NCBI GenBank assembly: GCA_052388135.1
Contig: JBQTIM010000173.1
Coordinates: forward strand, 1 to 12,269
Direction: 5' to 3'
DNA: 12,269 bases
DNA from: JBQTIM01 sp052388135
GTDB lineage: Bacteria; Elusimicrobiota; Elusimicrobia; FEN-1173
Program-made: the position numbers and the translations under genes
Shown here: positions 6,652 through 12,269 of the stretch, in pieces
How the letters are laid out: each line of letters begins with the position of its first letter
How positions within the stretch are numbered: the first letter of the stretch is position 1
The notes under the pieces: generated by a model
What the model was told of the DNA's origin: nothing
Databases searched by the model: none
The model's input: the letters and a program-made list of their open reading frames with translations, nothing else

Positions 6652-8454
6652 CTAAGTCCTTCTGAATCTCTTCGCCAGTTCGTCGGGGGAGAGGCGCAGG
6701 AACGTGGGGCGGCCGTGGGGGCAGGACCAAGGGGAGCGGCATTCCTGCAAGTCCTTGATGACGCGCTCCATTTCCGGCGTTTTCAGCGCCTGGCCGGCTT
6801 TCACCGAGCCGCGGCAGGCGGCGCGGGTGAGGACGGCGTCCCAGCGGCGGGGGATGGTTTCCGACAGGAGATCGTCGGCGAGACCTTCAAGCAGGTTTTG
6901 AAGCTTGGCCGTGTCGTGGCCCAAAGCGGCCGGGGCGGCGGTGACGCGGAAGGCGCGCTCGCCGAAAGCCTCCAGCGTGAAGCCCAGGCGGACGAAATCC
7001 TCCAGGCGCTCCTTCACCACGGCGGCGGCCTGGGGGCTCAAGTCCCACACCCAGGGCAAAAGCAACGTTTGCACCTGCGGCAGGCGGCCCGCGTCCGCGT
7101 CGGACAACCTTTCGTAGAGCGCGCGCTCCGCGGCCGCGTGCTGGTCGAAGATGACGAGGTTGTCCCCCAGGCGGGCGAGGATGTAGGTTTTGTCGAGCTG
7201 GGCCAAGGCGACGGGCTCGTTTTTTTGAAAGTCCTCCAAAGGCAGGGCGGACGGCGCGGCGGGAGGCGGCGCGGGCGCGGACCCTTCCCGCAAAGGCGCC
7301 TGCAGGTTGTAGGCCGCGCGGGATTCGGCCCAGGACGGGCGCTCGGCCGCGACGGGATAGGACCGCGGCGGCCGGTCCGGGCCGCGCGCTTCCGGCGCTT
7401 CCCGCCGCGCCGCGCCTTCCACGGCCTCGGGCATGCGGGCGCCGCCGGACACGGCCTCGCGCAGGGCCTCCACCAGAAAACCGTAGACCTCATTTTCCTG
7501 GGAGAAACGAACTTCCTTTTTGGAGGGATGCACGTTGACGTCCACGGCGGCGGGATCGGCCTCCAGGAAAAGGACGGCCGAGGGATGCCGGCCCACGGGC
7601 AACGCGGACCGGTAGGCCTCGTAAAGAGCGTGGGTCAGGCGGCGGCTCTGCACGGGCCGGCCGTTGACGAAGAACCGCTGGTGGCGCCCCGTGCTCTGGT
7701 GGGAATGGACGCCCGAGGCGAGCCCGCGGATTTCCAGGAAACGGCCCCTCCGGGCGACCTCTTTCAAGCCGGCGGCCCGTTCCGCGCCCCACAGGGCTTC
7801 CAAGCGGGAAGACAACGTCTTGGCGGCGGGCTCCTCCTCGCGGGCCGGCGGAAGGGTGAAGGCCTCTTTGCCGTCGGAGACGACGCGGAAATGGACGCGG
7901 GGCGAGGCCAGGGCGGCGTCTTCCGCCGCGCGGAGAAGGAGGCCGCGCTCGGTGGCGTCGGACTTGAGGAATTTCGACCGGGCCGGAGTGTTGAAGAAGA
8001 TATCTTCCACGGAAACGGTCGTGCCGGACGGAACGCCGGCCGGCCCTTCGCGGCGGAGCTTTCCCCCCTCGCATTCCAGGGACCAGCCCTCGGCCGCGCC
8101 GGCGGCGCGGGTGGAGAGCTTGAACCGCGACACGGCCGCGATGGAAGGCAGGGCCTCGCCCCGGAAGCCGAAGGTGGCGATGCGGTCCAGGTCGTCGAGC
8201 GAGGAAATTTTCGAGGTGGCGTTGCGCTCCAGGGCGAGGCGGGCGTCCTCGGGCGCCATGCCGCAGCCGTCGTCGGTCACGCGCAGAAGCCGCCGCCCGG
8301 CCTTTTCCCATTCCACGACGACGCGGCGCGCGCCGGCGTCCAGGGCGTTCTCGATCAATTCTTTCAGCACCGAGGCCGGCCGCTCCACCACCTCGCCGGC
8401 GGCGATGCGGCGGACGACCTCTTCGGAAAGTTTGCGGACGCGGGGAGAGTTCAT
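6652..8454 (-). CDS. mutL: DNA mismatch repair protein MutL (endonuclease-type)
   Basis: MutL is the dimeric ATPase that links MutS mismatch recognition to strand removal. The 600-residue product has the GHKL ATPase at the N-terminus: KELIEN (E32 catalytic, N36 metal), DDGCGM (61-66), ATSKI (79-83) and GFRGEAL (96-102). A Pro/Ala/Arg-rich linker covers about 335-420. The C-terminal domain has DQHAAAERALYE (437-448), which fits the DQHA(X)2E(X)4E endonuclease signature, QTLLLP (462-467) like the clamp-binding motif of endonuclease MutLs, ACRGS, and CPHGRP (578-583). It is therefore the nicking type found in bacteria without MutH. The ATG at 8454 matches the family start; no clear ribosome site precedes it. 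A 447-base spacer separates it from the PilZ gene. Confidence 0.97.
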   Translation of the reverse strand: MNSPRVRKLSEEVVRRIAAGEVVERPASVLKELIENALDAGARRVVVEWEKAGRRLLRVTDDGCGMAPEDARLALERNATSKISSLDDLDRIATFGFRGEALPSIAAVSRFKLSTRAAGAAEGWSLECEGGKLRREGPAGVPSGTTVSVEDIFFNTPARSKFLKSDATERGLLLRAAEDAALASPRVHFRVVSDGKEAFTLPPAREEEPAAKTLSSRLEALWGAERAAGLKEVARRGRFLEIRGLASGVHSHQSTGRHQRFFVNGRPVQSRRLTHALYEAYRSALPVGRHPSAVLFLEADPAAVDVNVHPSKKEVRFSQENEVYGFLVEALREAVSGGARMPEAVEGAARREAPEARGPDRPPRSYPVAAERPSWAESRAAYNLQAPLREGSAPAPPPAAPSALPLEDFQKNEPVALAQLDKTYILARLGDNLVIFDQHAAAERALYERLSDADAGRLPQVQTLLLPWVWDLSPQAAAVVKERLEDFVRLGFTLEAFGERAFRVTAAPAALGHDTAKLQNLLEGLADDLLSETIPRRWDAVLTRAACRGSVKAGQALKTPEMERVIKDLQECRSPWSCPHGRPTFLRLSPDELAKRFRRT

Positions 8455-8592
8455 GTCAGTAAGAAAAACGACGCGGGCGGGAACGGCGCTGTTTCCATGG
8501 GGGTCGGGAGGCCGCCGGGATCGCCGCGATTTTCAAACTGTAATTTTCCGGCCTTCGGGCTTCCGGTGTGGTGCGTCATAAGTCCCGGCTTA

Positions 8593-8752
8593 GAGCCTAT
8601 CCGAATAACCCATTCGGGGCTGCAATCTCGGCTTTTGGCCTGCATCTTTGCAAAATTTTTCTTACATACTCTCAAGTATGCTCGAAAAATTTTGCTTCGA
8701 TTCGGCTCAAAATCCAAGATTTCGCTCCCAAAGCGGTTATTCGGATAGGCTC
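8593..8752. repeat. 160-bp imperfect palindrome, MITE-like element with TTA flanks
   Basis: The two ends are identical 18-base inverted repeats (GAGCCTATCCGAATAACC at 8593-8610 and its reverse complement at 8735-8752). The whole element is symmetric around 8672.5 with no indels: a 12-base arm GCAAAATTTTTC (8650-8661 with 8684-8695) and CATACT/AGTATG (8665-8670, 8675-8680) close on a CTCA loop. By my count 59 of 78 arm positions pair. TTA lies directly outside both ends (8590-8592, 8753-8755), consistent with a 3-base target duplication. GAGCC ends with a TNA duplication resemble the IS1031 group of the IS5 family as I remember it. No transposase is present, so it would be a non-autonomous element. 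Confidence 0.75.
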
Positions 8753-8755
8753 TTA

Positions 8756-8834
8756 TTCGGCTGCCGTTGTAAGCCGAAGGCGAAGAGCGCCGGGTTTAGC
8801 CGGCGCTGAAACCATTCTTCGTGGGCTGAAAGCC
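8756..8834. repeat. Run of three short hairpins
   Basis: TTCGGCT/AGCCGAA (8756-8762, 8772-8778), AGCGCCGG/CCGGCGCT (8786-8793, 8800-8807, 6-base loop) and GGCT/AGCC (8824-8827, 8831-8834) follow one another. The middle one is a perfect 8-base GC-rich stem just downstream of the PilZ gene, but no T-run follows on the minus strand, so it is not a standard intrinsic terminator. It may end or stabilise the mutS-PilZ message. Confidence 0.5.
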
Positions 8835-8837
8835 GGA

Positions 8838-8873
8838 ATTGCTTCGTCGCAAACAACGCTTCTCGCAATGACG
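8838..8873. repeat. REP-like dispersed palindrome
   Basis: ATTGCTTCGTCGC (8838-8850) and TCTCGCAATGACG (8861-8873) match, as I remember it, a short palindromic sequence found many times between genes in diverse bacterial genomes (TTGCTTCGTCGC ... TCGCAATGACG). The symmetry here is imperfect (ATTGC with GCAAT is the clearest pairing). It sits 28 bases after the PilZ stop. Confidence 0.5.
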
Positions 8874-8901
8874 GATGTCAAGAAGCGTCAGACGTGCGAC
8901 A

Positions 8902-9336
8902 TCAGTGTTTCAGTTTGACGGGTTTGTGGCAGAGGGGCCAGTAGGCGCACTCGCGGAAGCACACGTCCTTGACGCCGAACGAGAGCTTCGTTTCGCAGTC
9001 CTGGTACGCCTCGGCCATGTGGTTGATCTTGCGGGCGCTCTCGCCGTTCAGGTGGCCGAAGGTGACGCCCACCAGCGTCGTGTCGCCCTTGGTCTGCGCC
9101 CAGGCCACGTGGCCGTTGACTTCCAGGCCCTGCAGGCCGGGCATGCTGAGGATCATGCGCAGGCGCGTGTCGCCGGTGACGTGGGTGAACACCACCAGGG
9201 ACATGCCGCCGGCCGAGAGGTTGGTCAGCACCGCCGGCAGCTCCCGCGGCGGGTCGCTCATGACGTAAATCTCCACGGGCTCGGCCAGGTCCTTGATGAC
9301 GGGGAAGCGTCCGTGCTTGCGTCGGTCGTCCTTCAT
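8902..9336 (-). CDS. PilZ-domain protein with C-terminal cysteine cluster
   Basis: PilZ domains bind cyclic di-GMP and pass the signal to a partner. This 144-residue protein has the two binding motifs: RxxxR (R6-R10, in RRKHGR) and NxSxxG (N39-G44, NLSAGG), followed by the beta-barrel strands up to about residue 100. After a short helix the C-terminus carries C126-x3-C130-x5-C136-H137, and there is another Cys at 114, a possible metal or redox site not part of the PilZ fold. The ATG overlaps the mutS stop in ATGA (9333-9336), so it is probably translated by ribosomes finishing mutS. Its partner is unknown. No signal peptide or membrane segment is seen, so it is cytoplasmic. Confidence 0.88.
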   Translation of the reverse strand: MKDDRRKHGRFPVIKDLAEPVEIYVMSDPPRELPAVLTNLSAGGMSLVVFTHVTGDTRLRMILSMPGLQGLEVNGHVAWAQTKGDTTLVGVTFGHLNGESARKINHMAEAYQDCETKLSFGVKDVCFRECAYWPLCHKPVKLKH

Positions 9337-12041
9337 GTTTTCTCTTTTTCTCCGTGAAGCGTTTTAACGACGCGGTCCAAAATCCGCAGGGCGTCCAGGG
9401 GGGTCAGGGCGTTGATGTCGAGGCGGGACAGCTCGTCCAAGGCCGGATGCGATCGGAACAGTTCCCCCTGAACCGGCGCTTCGCGCGCCGCCGCCGCGGC
9501 CGCTCCCCCGCCCGAAGCCTCTAGAGTGTGCAAAATGTTTCGGGCGCGGTCAACACACGACGGCGGAAGGCCGGCCATTTCCGCCACGTGCACGCCGTAG
9601 GAACGGTCCGCCGGCCCGGGCGCGACCTGGCGCAGGAACACCAGCTCGCTTTTCCCGTCGGGACGCGTCCACTCCCGCGCTTCGACGTGGAAATTCTTCA
9701 CGCCCGGCAGGCGGTCCGCCAGGGCCGTGAGCTCGTAATAGTGCGTGGCGAAAAGGACCGCGGGCCCCGGCCGCCGCTGGAGGTGCTCCACCACCGCCCA
9801 GGCCACGGCCACGCCGTCGTAGGTGGAGGTGCCGCGGCCCACCTCGTCCAGGATCACCAAACTTTTGGGCGTGGCGTTGCGGAGGATGTTGGACACCTCC
9901 TGCATCTCCACGAGGAACGTGGAGGCGCCCGCCGCCAGGTTGTCGCCGGCGCCGATGCGGGTGAAGACGCGGTCCGCCAGGCACACCTCCGCCGACTCCG
10001 CCGGCACAAAGGAGCCGATTTGAGCCAGGATCACGGCCAGGGCGGTCTGGCGCAAGTACGTGGATTTGCCCGCCATGTTGGGTCCCGTGAGGATGAGGAC
10101 GGCGGCTTCTTTGCCGTCGAGGAAAACGTCGTTGGGCACGAAGGGGGCGCCGCCGGCGGCGGCCAGGGCGAGCTCCACGGCCGGGTGGCGCGCCTTCTCC
10201 AGGCGCAGGGGGCCGCCGTCGGAGACTTTGGGACGGACCCAGCGGCCGCGCTCCGCGGCCTCGGCCAGAGACGACAAGGCGTCCAGCTCGGCCAGGGCGT
10301 CGGCCAGGAGGCGCAGCCGGTCGCGGTGCCGCAACGTTTCCTCGCGCACCCGCGCGAAAAGTTCCACCTCCAAGGCGCGGCTCTTTTCCTCCGCCCCGAG
10401 GATTTTGTCTTCCTGGGCCTTCAGCTCCGGCGTGACGTAGCGCTCGCCGCCGGCCACGGTCTGCTTGCGGATCCACTCCGGCGGCACCTTGGCGAGGTTG
10501 GCGCGGGACACCTCCAAATAATAGCCGAACACCGACGTGTAGCCGATCTTGAGGGAGGAGATGCCGGTGCGGCGGCGCTCCTCCTCCTCCAGGCGGGAAA
10601 CCCAGGCGCGGCCGTTGCGGGCCAGGTCCCGCAGTTCGTCCAGCTCGGCGGAGAAGCCGGCGCGGATCACGCCTCCGTCGGCCAGGCGCAGGGGCGGGTC
10701 GTCGGTGAGCGCGTTTTCCAGCAAATCCGACAGTTCGGCGGGGACGGACAGGGCGTCCAGCGCGGGCCCGAGCGGGTGCTCCGCTCCGGGCAGGGAAGAA
10801 GCGCCGGCCAGGCTTTCGCGCAGGTCCGGGGCGCGGCGCAGGGTGCGGCGCAGGGCGTTCATGTCGCGGCCCGTGGCGCGGCCCGCCGTGAGGCGGCCCA
10901 GGATGCGCTCCACGTCGGCCGCGTCGCGCAGGGCGGCGCGGCGCGCGTCGCGGCCCCGCCGGTTTTCCAGAAAAAATTCCACGCCGTCCTGGCGCAGGCG
11001 CAGGCGGGCCGCGTCGCGCAAAGGATGGAGGAGCCACCACTTCAGGCGGCGCGCGCCCTGGGGCGTGGCGGTGTTGTCCAAAACGTCCCAAAGCGAAACG
11101 GCGCCGGCGGTCTCGCCGGGCCGGGGCAGCAAATCCAAATGGCGGATGGCCGCGTCGTCCAGCACCAGATAATCTTCCTGGCGATAAAGGCGCGGCGGCT
11201 GGAGGATGTCGGCGGCGCCGGGATGACTGTCTTGGATGTAGCGCAGGACGGCGCCGGCCGCGGGCAGGGCGGGGTGGCGCGCGTCGAGGCCGAACCCGTC
11301 GGGCGACGCCACGCGGAACGCGGCCGCCAGAAGATCGCGGGCGCGGCCCGGATGGAACAAGCCGTCGTCCACCGGCGTCACCGGCCGGCCCGGCGGAAAA
11401 ACAGACTCCTCCGGCCCGCCCGCGCGGAAGGACCGCGGCGCGAGGATTTCCCGCGGGTCCAGGCGGGCCAGTTCGTCGGCCAGGCCGCGCCCGTCGGGGC
11501 CGGCCTCCAGGGACGTGAAGAGAAACTCGCCGGTGGACAGGTCCGCCGCCGCCAGGCCCCAGGCCGCGGTCTTTGTTTCCGCCCCCGCGCCGCTTCCCCT
11601 CGCCGGAAACACGGCGGCCAGGAAGCTGTTCTGCTTGGCCGGCAAAAGCTCGTCTTCCAGGAGCGTGCCCGGCGTCACCACCCGCACCACGTCCCGCGAA
11701 ATCATGCCTTTGCCGGGCGGCGGGTCCTCCATCTGCTCGGCGATGGCCGCGCGCCAGCCGCGCTTGAGCACCTTGCCCAGGTAGGCCGGCAGAGCGTGGT
11801 GCGGCACGCCGCACATGGGCACGCCCTGCCGCTGGGTGAGCGCCACCTCCAGGACGGGAGCGGCCCGGCGGGCGTCCTCGAAGAACAGCTCGTAGAAATC
11901 GCCCAGGCGGAAGAACAGCAGGGCGTCGGGGTTGCGGGCCTTGAGCGCGTGATACTGGCGCATGAGGGGCGTCTGGGCCGCGCCGACGGCGGGCGCGGCC
12001 GGCGCCTTCACGTCCGTCCCTTCGCCTTTAAGAGAAGACAT
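9333..12041 (-). CDS. mutS: DNA mismatch repair protein MutS
   Basis: MutS recognises mismatches and small loops and recruits MutL. The 902-residue product has the usual domain order: the mismatch-binding domain with GDFYELF (F49-x-E51 is the wedge motif), connector, lever and clamp domains, then the ABC-type ATPase with GPNMAGKST (653-661), LDEVGRGTSTYDG (D732, E733 Walker B) and the ATHYYEL His-loop. Near the C-terminus QGELF (858-862) fits the beta-clamp-binding pentapeptide, preceded by a Gly/Ala-rich linker. The chosen ATG gives a short Ala/Pro-rich leader before TPLMRQY, the usual family beginning, and has AAGG upstream. It overlaps the end of the transglycosylase gene by 14 bases and the PilZ start by four. 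Confidence 0.98.
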   Translation of the reverse strand: MSSLKGEGTDVKAPAAPAVGAAQTPLMRQYHALKARNPDALLFFRLGDFYELFFEDARRAAPVLEVALTQRQGVPMCGVPHHALPAYLGKVLKRGWRAAIAEQMEDPPPGKGMISRDVVRVVTPGTLLEDELLPAKQNSFLAAVFPARGSGAGAETKTAAWGLAAADLSTGEFLFTSLEAGPDGRGLADELARLDPREILAPRSFRAGGPEESVFPPGRPVTPVDDGLFHPGRARDLLAAAFRVASPDGFGLDARHPALPAAGAVLRYIQDSHPGAADILQPPRLYRQEDYLVLDDAAIRHLDLLPRPGETAGAVSLWDVLDNTATPQGARRLKWWLLHPLRDAARLRLRQDGVEFFLENRRGRDARRAALRDAADVERILGRLTAGRATGRDMNALRRTLRRAPDLRESLAGASSLPGAEHPLGPALDALSVPAELSDLLENALTDDPPLRLADGGVIRAGFSAELDELRDLARNGRAWVSRLEEEERRRTGISSLKIGYTSVFGYYLEVSRANLAKVPPEWIRKQTVAGGERYVTPELKAQEDKILGAEEKSRALEVELFARVREETLRHRDRLRLLADALAELDALSSLAEAAERGRWVRPKVSDGGPLRLEKARHPAVELALAAAGGAPFVPNDVFLDGKEAAVLILTGPNMAGKSTYLRQTALAVILAQIGSFVPAESAEVCLADRVFTRIGAGDNLAAGASTFLVEMQEVSNILRNATPKSLVILDEVGRGTSTYDGVAVAWAVVEHLQRRPGPAVLFATHYYELTALADRLPGVKNFHVEAREWTRPDGKSELVFLRQVAPGPADRSYGVHVAEMAGLPPSCVDRARNILHTLEASGGGAAAAAAREAPVQGELFRSHPALDELSRLDINALTPLDALRILDRVVKTLHGEKEKT

Positions 12042-12269
12042 TTTTCACCTTCTGGAAACGCTTGAGCCAGCGGTGGGTGTTCATCACGCGCTCGACGAAG
12101 CGGCGCGTCTCGCCGAACGGGATGGCCTCGGCGTTCAGGGGCGCGCCGGCGCCCCAGGCCCGGGCGTTGGCCGGCCCCGCGATGTAGGCGGCCAAAATGG
12201 ACAACACGTCGACTCCGAACACGTCGCGGAGGATGGACACGTAGTGCATGCCCAGGCGGAGGTTCAAGT
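12028..12269 (-). CDS. Soluble lytic transglycosylase-type protein, C-terminal end only
   Basis: The frame is open to the right edge of the window, so only the last 80 or so residues are seen; an apparent TTG start at 12267 is just inside an ongoing frame. The segment matches the end of the Slt/GH23 catalytic domain: NLRLGMHYV (N-x-RLG-x-x-Y), AAYIAGPANARAW (the AYNAGP motif with Ile for Asn) and IPFGETRRFVERVM (IPF-x-ET-x-x-YV). The catalytic Glu would be upstream, outside the window. Such enzymes cut the glycan chains of peptidoglycan in the periplasm with formation of anhydro-muropeptides. The gene ends inside the mutS start, which suggests one transcript. Confidence 0.88.
   Translation of the reverse strand, partial: LNLRLGMHYVSILRDVFGVDVLSILAAYIAGPANARAWGAGAPLNAEAIPFGETRRFVERVMNTHRWLKRFQKVKNVFS

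Larger units (their letters stand above)
8455..8901. other. Intergenic spacer between the PilZ gene and mutL
   Basis: This is the only gene-free stretch over 300 bases. From high to low coordinates it holds a REP-like palindrome (8838-8873), three short hairpins (8756-8834), the 160-bp MITE-like palindrome (8593-8752), and about 135 bases before mutL. In those last bases I see no convincing promoter: a TTGAAA on the minus strand lacks a matching -10. Open frames crossing it on both strands are produced by the palindrome and are not genes. Confidence 0.7.

Noticed and set aside
8455..8580. Promoter for mutL
   Set aside because: A TTGAAA is present on the minus strand but no acceptable -10 lies at the right distance, so I do not call it.
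6715..8748. 677-codon plus-strand frame opposite mutL
   Set aside because: Antisense shadow of mutL that also runs into the palindrome; no motif seen.
8593..8752. Intrinsic terminator or CRISPR-type repeat
   Set aside because: The palindrome is far too long for a simple terminator and single in the window; no spaced direct repeats exist.
8451..8918. Frames crossing the spacer on both strands (8451-8717 minus, 8568-8918 plus)
   Set aside because: Both contain similar peptides ending in VIRIGS only because they read the two arms of the same palindrome; not genes.
9550..11814. 754-codon minus-strand frame in another phase of mutS
   Set aside because: Pro/Arg/Gly-rich shadow of mutS with no recognisable domain.
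9528..12065. 845-codon plus-strand frame opposite mutS
   Set aside because: It is antisense to a clear mutS; the product is Gly/Arg/Gln-rich and low complexity, as expected for a shadow frame in GC-rich DNA.

Overview
The window is one face of a GC-rich bacterial chromosome in which every gene I can support lies on the minus strand. Read in the direction of transcription (high to low coordinates) it holds the C-terminal end of a soluble-lytic-transglycosylase-type protein, mutS, a small PilZ-domain protein, a roughly 450-base spacer with palindromic repeats, mutL, a ribbon-helix-helix antitoxin / PIN toxin pair, miaA, and a very large reading frame that runs off the left edge. The organism cannot be named from this sequence. 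The high GC, the uncultured-type gene mix and above all the giant mosaic protein remind me of Omnitrophota or Elusimicrobiota, but that is a low-confidence inference.

Right half (8902-12269): mutS overlaps the end of the transglycosylase gene by 14 bases, and the PilZ gene overlaps the mutS stop in an ATGA, so these three look co-transcribed and partly translation-coupled. MutS carries its mismatch-binding, Walker A/B and clamp-binding motifs. MutL carries the metal-dependent endonuclease motif, so the repair system is the MutH-independent type.

Middle (8455-8901): this is the only non-coding stretch over 300 bases. It holds a 160-bp imperfect palindrome with identical 18-base ends flanked by TTA on both sides (a likely MITE), then a run of short hairpins and a REP-like dispersed palindrome.

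Left of mutL (4951-6640): a textbook sigma-70-type promoter (TTGACG, 17 bases, TATAGT) with an inverted repeat across its -10 drives the antitoxin and toxin genes and probably also miaA, six bases downstream.

Left third (1-4915): hand translation of the minus strand from the ATG at 4915 gives one uninterrupted frame of 1638 codons with no stop before the window edge. Because it has no stop inside the window it is easily missed and replaced by many short spurious frames. It encodes a signal peptide, a domain with TraB/TIKI/EreA-like motifs, a pair of membrane segments, a possible phosphoribosyltransferase-like segment, a class I SAM-dependent methyltransferase and further membrane segments. 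This giant mosaic protein is the main novelty of the window.
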